A stretch of 33,246 nucleotides of DNA from Hasllibacter sp. Its GTDB lineage: Bacteria; Pseudomonadota; Alphaproteobacteria; Rhodobacterales; Rhodobacteraceae. The notes below the pieces were generated by a model, which did not search any database, had not been told where the DNA came from, and worked only from the letters and a program-made list of their open reading frames with translations. Positions 26,752-33,246 of the stretch are shown here, piece by piece. The stretch's first letter is position 1. Each line of letters starts with the position of its first letter. Location of the stretch: positions 1-33,246 of the forward strand of contig JANQKA010000866.1 in the NCBI GenBank assembly GCA_028281405.1, read 5' to 3'. Both the position numbers and the translations under genes were made by a program.

Positions 26752-27834
26752 ATGAAAATCACGCGACGCGCGCTCGCCGCTTCCGCCCTCGCCCTCGGTT
26801 CCGCCTGCGGCGCCTTCGCCGCGGGGCACGAACCGGTGACCGTCGGCTTCATCTACGTCGGTCCGATCGGCGACGGCGGCTGGACCTACGAACACGACAA
26901 GGGACGTCTGGCCGTCGAAGAGCATTTCGGCGACGGGGTGAGGACGCTCTATCAGGAGAGCGTGCCGGAAGGCGCCGATTCGGAGCGCGCCATGACGCAA
27001 ATGATCCGCCAAGGGGCCGACATCATATTCACGACGTCCTTCGGCTACATGGATCCCACCATCAACGTGGCGGCCCGGTTTCCGGACGTGAAGTTCGAGC
27101 ACGCCACCGGCTACAAGCGGGCTCCCAACGTCTCCACCTACTCCGCGCGTTTCTACGAGGCCCGGGCGGTGCTGGGCCACATCGCGGGCGAACTTACGGA
27201 GTCCAACAAGATCGGCTACATCGCCTCGTTCCCGATCCCCGAGGTGATCCGCGGCATCAACTCCGCATACATCCACGCCAAGAAGGCGAACCCGGATGTC
27301 GAGTTGAGCGTGGTCTGGGTCTACACTTGGTTCGACCCCGCCAAGGAGGCCGACGCCGCGAAGGCCCTGATCGATCAAGGCGCCGATGTTCTGCTCCAGC
27401 ACACCGACTCCACCGCGCCACAGGCCGCGGCGGAGGCGGCCGGCGACGTCTACACGTTCGGCCAGGCATCCGACATGCCAGAATACGCTCCGAAACCACG
27501 GGTCTCGTCGATCATCGATGATTGGGCCCCTTACTACATCGAGCGCGTTCAGGCGGTGATCGACGGCACTTGGGAATCCACCGACACCTGGGACGGAATC
27601 GCCCCGGGAATGGTGCGGATCGGGGAGATCAGCGACGCGGTTCCCGCGGACGTCAAGGCCGAGGCCCTGTCGCTGAAAAACCGCCTCGCGTCCGGCGAAT
27701 ACCACGCGTTCACCGGCCCGTTGAACCGTCAGGACGGCTCGGTCTGGCTGGCCGAAGGCGAGACGGCGGACGACGGCACGCTTCTCGGCATGGACTTCTA
27801 CGTCGAGGGCATCGTCGGAGACATCCCGAATTGA
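26752..27834 (+). CDS. BMP (basic membrane protein) family substrate-binding protein
   Basis: Signal peptide MKITRRALAASALALGSACGAFAAG; VGFIYVGPIGDGGWTYEHDKGRLAVEEHFG, GADIIFTTSFGYMDPTINVAARFPDVKFEHATG, ADVLLQHTDSTAPQAAAEAAG. Confidence 0.95.
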   Translation: MKITRRALAASALALGSACGAFAAGHEPVTVGFIYVGPIGDGGWTYEHDKGRLAVEEHFGDGVRTLYQESVPEGADSERAMTQMIRQGADIIFTTSFGYMDPTINVAARFPDVKFEHATGYKRAPNVSTYSARFYEARAVLGHIAGELTESNKIGYIASFPIPEVIRGINSAYIHAKKANPDVELSVVWVYTWFDPAKEADAAKALIDQGADVLLQHTDSTAPQAAAEAAGDVYTFGQASDMPEYAPKPRVSSIIDDWAPYYIERVQAVIDGTWESTDTWDGIAPGMVRIGEISDAVPADVKAEALSLKNRLASGEYHAFTGPLNRQDGSVWLAEGETADDGTLLGMDFYVEGIVGDIPN

Positions 27835-27879
27835 ATCGGGCGGCGGTGCGGTTGGAGGCGTCGCGGAGTTCAACGCGTG

Positions 27880-28015
27880 GCTGGAATCCCGAAATGTATT
27901 CCGGTCGTCCATCCCGTTGGGTTCGTTCATTGGCCGCCGACGCGCGGAACCGCGACACCTCCGGCGGAATCTTCCGCGTGGGTCCGGGGCAATTCCGCGA
28001 TTCGGACCGAAACGG
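27880..28015 (+). pseudogene. decayed copy of the BMP gene 3' end
   Basis: Offset about 182 bp: GGGTTCGTTCATTGGCCGCCGACGCGCGGAACCGCGACACCTCCGGCGGAATCTTCCGCGTGGG versus GGCTCGGTCTGGCTGGCCGAAGGCGAGACGGCGGACGACGGCACGCTTCTCGGCATGGACTTCTACGTCGAGG. Peptide WVRSLAADARNRDTSGGIFRVGPG versus SVWLAEGETADDGTLLGMDFYVEG. Confidence 0.55.
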
Positions 28016-28243
28016 TCCCGCACCGGTGCGGTTCGGCTTCGCGTCCCCCCGCCTTCCGCGCGCGCCGGGTTGGGGCGCCCGCGGGAATTCCGACCTGTAT
28101 TCCCGCGTGAGCCGTCCCGAACCGTCGCGCCGATTCGGAGCGGCTCCGTTCCGACATCCGCTTCCGCCCGGCGCGACCGGGCGCGGGCGGGCGGTTTTCC
28201 CGCGTGTAACTCCGCGGCTTCCGAACATTCATCGGACCAAGCC
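28016..28243 (+). pseudogene. possible decayed copy of the FAD oxidoreductase 5' end
   Basis: GACATCCGCTTCCGCCCGGCGCGACCG (~28153) versus GACCATCGCGCTCAACCGGGCGAGCCG (~28408); ATTCGGACCGAAACGG (~28001) versus CATCGGACCAAGCCATG (~28230). Low-identity, gapped. Confidence 0.3.
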
Positions 28244-29308
28244 ATGATCGACTTCGCCGTCATCGGCGGGGGCATGGCGGGAGCGTCAGCCGCCGCCCGT
28301 TTGTCCGAACTCGGGTCCGTCACGCTTCTGGAGGCGGAACACGCGCTGGGCCACCACGCCTCGGGACGATCCGCAGCGATGTTCGAAGAGAGCTATGGAA
28401 AGCCCGCGACCATCGCGCTCAACCGGGCGAGCCGCGCCGATCACGAAGCGATGGGCGTCCTCTCTCCCCGCGGCTTCCTGCTCGTGGGTTCAGACGACGA
28501 CCCGCTCTACGACAGGGACCGGGAGGATATGAACCTCGATGAGATCGGCGTCGAGGCCGCCCGACGCATGGTGCCGATCCTCGACCCCAACACGGTTCGG
28601 CGCGCCGCCCATCACGCCGACGCCCTCGACATCGACACCGACCTTCTGCTCCAGACATTCGCGCGCGTGGCGCGCACCAATGGGGCACGAATCGTCACGG
28701 GTGCCCGCGTCACTGGAATCCGACGGGTCTCCCGAGGGTGGGACATCGACGCGGGAGAAGCGCTGCCCGCGCGCAATGTCGTCAACGCCGCCGGCGCGTG
28801 GGCGGACGGTATCGCGGAATTGGCGGGAGTTGCGCCCCTCGGGCTGAGGCCACATCGCCGCTCCATCGCCCGGATCGCGGCGCCTGGCGGACACGATGTG
28901 TCTGGTTGGCCGTTGATATTCGGGGCCGGCGAGGATTGGTACGCGAAGCCCGACGCAGGAGCCCTTCTGGTTTCCCCCGCCGAAGAGGATCCGATGGAGC
29001 CCTTCGACGCGTGGCCGGACGACATGGTTCTGGCCGAGGGGTTGGAGAAGTACCAGAAATTCGTGACCGAACCCGTGACCAGGCCGATCGCCTCCTGGGC
29101 GGGTCTGCGCACATTCGCTCCGGATCGGAATCTCGTGATCGGCCGCGATCCGGCGGAACCCACGTTTCTCTGGTGCGCCGGGCAGGGTGGCTACGGAATC
29201 CAATCCTCGCCCGCTTACGGCAGACTCCTCGCGGAGATCGTCGCCGGGCGCACGCCCGAAATTGGAGCGGAATCGGCCGCGGCCCTCGACCCGGGTCGTT
29301 TCCGATGA
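28244..29308 (+). CDS. DAO-family FAD-dependent oxidoreductase (D-amino-acid/glycine oxidase-like)
   Basis: MIDFAVIGGGMAGASAAARLSELGSVTLLEAEHALGHHASGRSAAMFEESYG; VVNAAGAWADGIAELAGV; WAGLRTFAPDRNLVIGRDP...FLWCAGQGGYGIQSSPAYGRL. Confidence 0.93.
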   Translation: MIDFAVIGGGMAGASAAARLSELGSVTLLEAEHALGHHASGRSAAMFEESYGKPATIALNRASRADHEAMGVLSPRGFLLVGSDDDPLYDRDREDMNLDEIGVEAARRMVPILDPNTVRRAAHHADALDIDTDLLLQTFARVARTNGARIVTGARVTGIRRVSRGWDIDAGEALPARNVVNAAGAWADGIAELAGVAPLGLRPHRRSIARIAAPGGHDVSGWPLIFGAGEDWYAKPDAGALLVSPAEEDPMEPFDAWPDDMVLAEGLEKYQKFVTEPVTRPIASWAGLRTFAPDRNLVIGRDPAEPTFLWCAGQGGYGIQSSPAYGRLLAEIVAGRTPEIGAESAAALDPGRFR

Positions 29309-30030
29309 TCCATGGCCCGAATCCTCCCGGGGTCCGCCCGCCCGTCACCGGTTCCCCGGACGAACGCCTCAGTTTTCCCGCGACCGAGCGGAACACGGCG
29401 CCGATCGGCGCGTTGTTGGACCGGGTCGCTCCCGCGTCGGGGCGCGCGGTGGAAATCGCCTCGGGCACGGGTCAGCATATCCACGCGTTCGCCTCCTCCA
29501 ATCCCCGCTTGCATTGGCAACCCACCGACATCGATCCCTCTCGATTCGCCTCCATCTCCGCTTGGACCCGCGGCCTTCCCAACGTCTCCGCGCCGATCGT
29601 GTTCGACGCGGCGTCGGACGACTGGCCCGGCGCGCCCGCGGATTTCATCCTCCTCGTGAACCTGCTGCATTTGATTCCCGCCGACGACGCGCGGAGGGTC
29701 GTGGTGACGATCGCGAACGGCCTCGCCTCCGGCGGCGTGGCGGTCGTCTACGGGCCCTTCCGCCGGGATCACGGATTCGCCTCCGAAGGAGACGCGCAAT
29801 TCGACGCGTCGCTCAGGGCACGGGATCCCGCGATCGGCTACAAATCCGTGGCCGACTTCAGCGGATGGGTCTCCCGCGCGGGTCTCGAAATCTCCGAAAC
29901 CCTCGACATGCCCGCCAACAACCTCGCCTTCGTCCTGAAGGGAGCACCGGGCCGCGGCGCGGCGGCCCCGCCGGACGCGCCGGACCGGCGCGGCGCCGGT
30001 CCCGGCTCCGGAACGGTGGAGCGGCCATGA
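29305..30030 (+). CDS. DUF938 family SAM-dependent methyltransferase
   Basis: FPATERNTAPIGALLDRVAPASGRAVEIASGTGQHIHAFASSNPRLHWQPTDIDP...ADFILLVNLLHLIPADDARRVVVTIANGLASGGVAVVYGPFRRDHGFASEGDAQFDASLRARDPAIGYKSVADF. ATGA overlap with the upstream gene. Confidence 0.92.
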   Translation: MIHGPNPPGVRPPVTGSPDERLSFPATERNTAPIGALLDRVAPASGRAVEIASGTGQHIHAFASSNPRLHWQPTDIDPSRFASISAWTRGLPNVSAPIVFDAASDDWPGAPADFILLVNLLHLIPADDARRVVVTIANGLASGGVAVVYGPFRRDHGFASEGDAQFDASLRARDPAIGYKSVADFSGWVSRAGLEISETLDMPANNLAFVLKGAPGRGAAAPPDAPDRRGAGPGSGTVERP

Positions 30031-31643
30031 CCAAACCCGATCCCCATGCCGGCGTGACCATTCACGAAGCCGCCGACGCACTGAAGGTGTCGGAGGCTTC
30101 CGTGAGGAACTGGATCAGGGCCGGATACCTGAATTTCGACCGCGGCGTCGGCGTGTGCCGGGAATCGCTCGAACATTTCCGGACACATGTCGCCGGAACG
30201 GAAAAACTCATCCAAAGAGCGAACAAATCCATGGTCGATGGGCACGACCACCGCGCCCTGGCCTCGGAAATCACGCGGGCACTCGCCTCCGGAGCCAATC
30301 CAACGGAACTGTCGAATGATTACGAAAATGGCATGTCGAACTCCCACAGGAACAGGGAGGGGATATACTACACTCCCGAGGAGATTTGCGACGCGATGCT
30401 TTCCGACCTTCCCAAACCCGGAAAGTCGGATAAGTTCTGCGATCCATGTTGCGGCACCGGCAACTTCGCTCTGGCGGCGCTCCGGCGCGGATACGCGCCG
30501 GAAAACATATTCGGATTCGACACCGACCCAATCGCGGTTGAAATCGCCAAGAACAGGATTCGCCGGGAAACCGGCGTCGATCCGAACAACATCAAATGCG
30601 CCGATTTTTTGGAACTTTCGTCTTCACCGTCCGGCACCCTCGATAAATTCGACGCGTTCGCGACCAATCCTCCGTGGGGAAAGAAAATCCCGAAGTCCGA
30701 GAAGGAGAAATACGCCGGCTTGTTCGGAACCAACCGCGGATTGGACACCAGCGCGCTATTTTATTTCGCCTGCGCGCGGGCTTTGAAGCCCGGCGGCTAC
30801 CTATCCCTGCTGATGCCCGAATCTTTTTTCAAGATCGCGGCCTTCCGGAACGCCCGCCTCCATCTTCTCGACCATTCCCTCGTAAGCCTGAGGGACTTCG
30901 GGAAACCGTTCAAGAGCCTCGTGACCCGCGCTCAATCCTTCTGCGCCGTCAAACTCCCCGCGGCGGCGGGGGAAGTGCTTTGCCACAGCGGAAGCCGCGT
31001 GTTCGGGCGCGCCCAATCCTCGTTTCCATCCAACCCGTCGCACATAATCAACTTCGAGGCGGATTCCGAAGACGCCGCGGTTTTGTCCAAATTGTTCAAG
31101 TCCCACCACATAACACTGCGGGGAAACGCGCGGTGGGGATTGGGAATCATCACCGGAAACAACGGAAAATTTTCCAGAAGTCGCTCCGGCGCCGGCTTGA
31201 TGCCGGTTTATAAGGGACCGGATATTCACAGGGGGCGCGCGGACCCGCCGACCACTTTCATCCCGAAGAACCTATCGCTTTACCAACAGGTCGCCCCAAC
31301 TGAAATGTACAATTCATCGAGCAAGATATTGTACCGATTCATTTCATCCAATCTGATTTTTTATCATGACGAAGGTAAATCTTTTTTCCTCAACAGCGTG
31401 AACATGATTGTTCCGTCGCCGGATTTTCCCATCCCGAATTCCACCATCGCCAAATTATTCAACACCGATCTATTCAATTGGGCGTATTCAAGGATGTTCA
31501 ACACGCACAAAATCTTGAGGGCGGATTTGGAGAGAATGCCTTTGCCTGTGGATTTCCTGAGGAACAACCCGGATTTCTCGGAGAATCAGCTCCTCGACTA
31601 CTACGAATTGAGAAAGTATGAAGATGGAACTTTCCGAGCTTGA
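30027..31643 (+). CDS. N6-adenine DNA methyltransferase (TaqI-like, N-terminal HTH) of a type II R-M system
   Basis: N-terminal HTH VTIHEAADALKVSEASVRNWIRAGYLNFD; motif I FCDPCCGTGNFALAAL; catalytic FATNPPWGKK; TRD-like GLGIITGNNGKFSRS...MPVYKGPDIHRG. ATGA overlap with DUF938. Confidence 0.92.
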   Translation: MTKPDPHAGVTIHEAADALKVSEASVRNWIRAGYLNFDRGVGVCRESLEHFRTHVAGTEKLIQRANKSMVDGHDHRALASEITRALASGANPTELSNDYENGMSNSHRNREGIYYTPEEICDAMLSDLPKPGKSDKFCDPCCGTGNFALAALRRGYAPENIFGFDTDPIAVEIAKNRIRRETGVDPNNIKCADFLELSSSPSGTLDKFDAFATNPPWGKKIPKSEKEKYAGLFGTNRGLDTSALFYFACARALKPGGYLSLLMPESFFKIAAFRNARLHLLDHSLVSLRDFGKPFKSLVTRAQSFCAVKLPAAAGEVLCHSGSRVFGRAQSSFPSNPSHIINFEADSEDAAVLSKLFKSHHITLRGNARWGLGIITGNNGKFSRSRSGAGLMPVYKGPDIHRGRADPPTTFIPKNLSLYQQVAPTEMYNSSSKILYRFISSNLIFYHDEGKSFFLNSVNMIVPSPDFPIPNSTIAKLFNTDLFNWAYSRMFNTHKILRADLERMPLPVDFLRNNPDFSENQLLDYYELRKYEDGTFRA

Positions 31644-32373
31644 AGAAATAATTCTCCGAACCATGAACGGAGAGCGGGGGGAAGTCGACGGGATACTCGA
31701 TTCCGCCGACCCGGATGACACATACCCATTCAACGCATTCGAATTTTTTATTTGCAAACTTATCTCGGCCAATCGGATCACTTTCAGGGAGTACGAAAAA
31801 ATCCGAAGCGAATACATCAGGAGCACCCCGAATCTGAAAGCTTTTCGGATGGGGCCACGCTGGTTTGGGGAAAAATTCGCTCAGGGTCTCGTGTTGGAGA
31901 AGTGCCCGGAGATCAAACCAGCCTCCAAGGAATTTGATCCGGAATTCTCCGGAGAGTACGACCTTTGGCTTGATGGAATCAAGGTTGAAGTCAAAGCGTC
32001 CCGCGCTGTTAATCGGAACAGTTCGATGCCTCTGCACATGAAGGCGTTGTCCAAAAATACAGAAAAGGAATTCTGGATGAATTATCAGCAGCTCAAACCG
32101 CAGCATTGTAATGTGTTCATATTCTTGGCAGTGTTCCTGGACGAAATAGCCTTTTGGATATTGAATCGCGACGAAGTCTGGGATCATCAACTTTATTCAC
32201 CGGGGCAGCATCGAGGAAATATGGGAAACGAAGGCCAATTGCACGTCAGAGACGGCACCATCGACCTCATGGACAAGTTCAAATCAGACGGGAAAAACCT
32301 TGGACAGGATATCCGGGACGCCGCAGCACGGCGCGGTAGGCGGAACAATTCTCCTCCGACCTCCGCCAACTGA
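31618..32373 (+). CDS. putative type II restriction endonuclease, PD-(D/E)xK fold
   Basis: Overlaps the methyltransferase 3' end by 26 bp. GEYDLWLDGIKVEVKASRAV fits D...(E)VK; FGEKFAQGLVLEKCPEIKPASKEFDPEFSGEYDLW; NVFIFLAVFLDEIAFWILNRDEV. Confidence 0.75.
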   Translation: MKMELSELEEIILRTMNGERGEVDGILDSADPDDTYPFNAFEFFICKLISANRITFREYEKIRSEYIRSTPNLKAFRMGPRWFGEKFAQGLVLEKCPEIKPASKEFDPEFSGEYDLWLDGIKVEVKASRAVNRNSSMPLHMKALSKNTEKEFWMNYQQLKPQHCNVFIFLAVFLDEIAFWILNRDEVWDHQLYSPGQHRGNMGNEGQLHVRDGTIDLMDKFKSDGKNLGQDIRDAAARRGRRNNSPPTSAN

Positions 32374-32439
32374 ATTTCCAATTGGAGACGCCCGCGCCGG
32401 ACGCGACCGCGGGGTAGCCGCGCTCCGCGCCCCCGGTGG

Positions 32440-33070
32440 TGGAAAGGGAGGGGATTCGTCATTCGTTTCCGGTCGAATTCTCGTCGACGGTAGCGCGGTG
32501 GACGCCAACGCTTGCCTTCCGGCCACGTTTCACACGCCGGGTCATGTGGGCGATCATCTCCGCTTCAAGCCGGGTAACGAGGTGTTCTCCGGCGAAATGG
32601 TCTTGCGCCGGGCGACCCTGCCCGAACCGCCACCCGATGGCGGCCTCCACAACGGAGTGGCCTTGAACTTCGGCGACATCACCGTTGGCGGTCCCGGTGG
32701 TTGCCACCGCCCCTCGAACCTCTTGGAGCATTCCAGAAACTCACAAGGTGGCGCGAAGCTCCACCTTGTGTGGGAGGATATCGGCACGCCGCTTGGACGG
32801 CAATGGCTCAACCGCCTTCCCGCCAACGACGCGCCCGCGGGCGTCATGTATTCCCGGCGCCGAATTGGCCTCGACGACTTTGACCACCTTACGCGCACCC
32901 GCGTCCGCTTATTCGGACACAATCACACGCGCGCCGTCCCGAAGGTGGGCGGCGCGACCCGCTTCGGCATCAACAGCGCGCGGGCGCCGGCAAACTTCGT
33001 AAAGGTCGTCGCCTCCGAACGCGGGCGCAAGTGGACACCGCTTGTCGATCGGCGGGAGCGTAGATTATGA
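32440..33070 (+). pseudogene. decayed hydrolase region: metallo-beta-lactamase-fold-like fragment (HTPGHVGDHL...FSGE) followed by a GHNHTR metallophosphoesterase-like segment
   Basis: ACLPATFHTPGHVGDHLRFKPGNEVFSGEMVLRRATLPEPPPDG resembles the MBL 'HTPGHTSNHLCF...LFSGD...SPPDG' region without a proper N-terminus. VRLFGHNHTRAVPKVGGATRFGINSARAPANFVKVV follows in the same frame. ORF end overlaps the next ATG (ATGA). Confidence 0.45.
32742..32770. repeat. perfect inverted repeat / stem-loop
   Basis: CACAAGGTGG-cgcgaagct-CCACCTTGTG, 10-bp perfect arms, between the MBL-like and GHNH-like segments. Confidence 0.7.
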
Positions 33071-33246
33071 TTTCCAACGTGCGACTGCGAACGGCGACTC
33101 CGGATGACCTCGCACTTCTCCGGCACTGGGACAAGGCTCCCCATGTCATCGCCTCGAAGGGGGCCGAAGACTGGGGTTGGGAGCAAGAACTCGTCCGACG
33201 CCCCGACTGGCGCGAGCAGCTCATCGCCGAGGTGGAACGCGTGCCC
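33067..33246 (+). CDS. GNAT family N-acetyltransferase, AAC(6')-like (N-terminal part, runs off window)
   Basis: MISNVRLRTATPDDLALLRHWDKAPHVIASKGAEDWGWEQELVRRPDWREQLIAEVERVP resembles AAC(6')-type acetyltransferase N-termini. Confidence 0.8.
   Translation, partial: MISNVRLRTATPDDLALLRHWDKAPHVIASKGAEDWGWEQELVRRPDWREQLIAEVERVP

Noticed and set aside
27883-28103. GGAATCCCGAAATGTATTCC / GGAATTCCGACCTGTATTCC pair, 201 bp apart
   Set aside because: Noticed as a possible dispersed repeat or operator. There are only two copies, the flanks align poorly, and the tail/head echo explanation covers the spacer better.
1383-28243. Spacer copies as assembly or sequencing artefacts
   Set aside because: Copies are heavily diverged (roughly 60-85% in the blocks I counted) with indels scattered throughout. 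Assembly duplication would give near-identical copies.
1-33246. CRISPR arrays, tRNA/rRNA genes, IS elements or prophage
   Set aside because: No regularly spaced identical repeats, cloverleaf-like sequence, transposase/integrase motifs or phage structural proteins were recognised on either strand by reading.

Overview
High-GC (alphaproteobacteria-like) 33 kb window. From left to right it holds: a quinone oxidoreductase fragment and COQ9 (-); rpsU (+); a GMC oxidoreductase (-); pheT, pheS, rplT, rpmI and pyruvate kinase (all -); a ~1.6 kaa RTX/calcium-repeat lipoprotein (+); a family 5 solute-binding protein (-); an xdhA-xdhB-xdhC operon joined by 4-bp overlaps to a BMP/ribose-type ABC importer (+); a DAO-type FAD oxidoreductase; a DUF938 methyltransferase; a TaqI-like N6-adenine methyltransferase with an N-terminal HTH plus a PD-(D/E)xK restriction enzyme; a decayed hydrolase region; and the start of an AAC(6')-like GNAT. 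The most unusual feature is in the spacers. Most longer spacers are not unrelated DNA: by eye they read as same-strand, strongly diverged copies of the adjacent gene ends (tail of one gene, head of the next, or both). This is clearest for the GMC tail and head, the pheT tail, the pyk tail and head, the xdhB/xdhC junction and the BMP tail. It is also visible for rplT and the RTX gene, and as a perfect 14-bp duplication over the pheS stop codon. I call these 'gene-end echoes'. Alignments were done by eye in GC-rich DNA and need a shuffled-control test. No tRNA, rRNA, CRISPR array or IS element was recognised.
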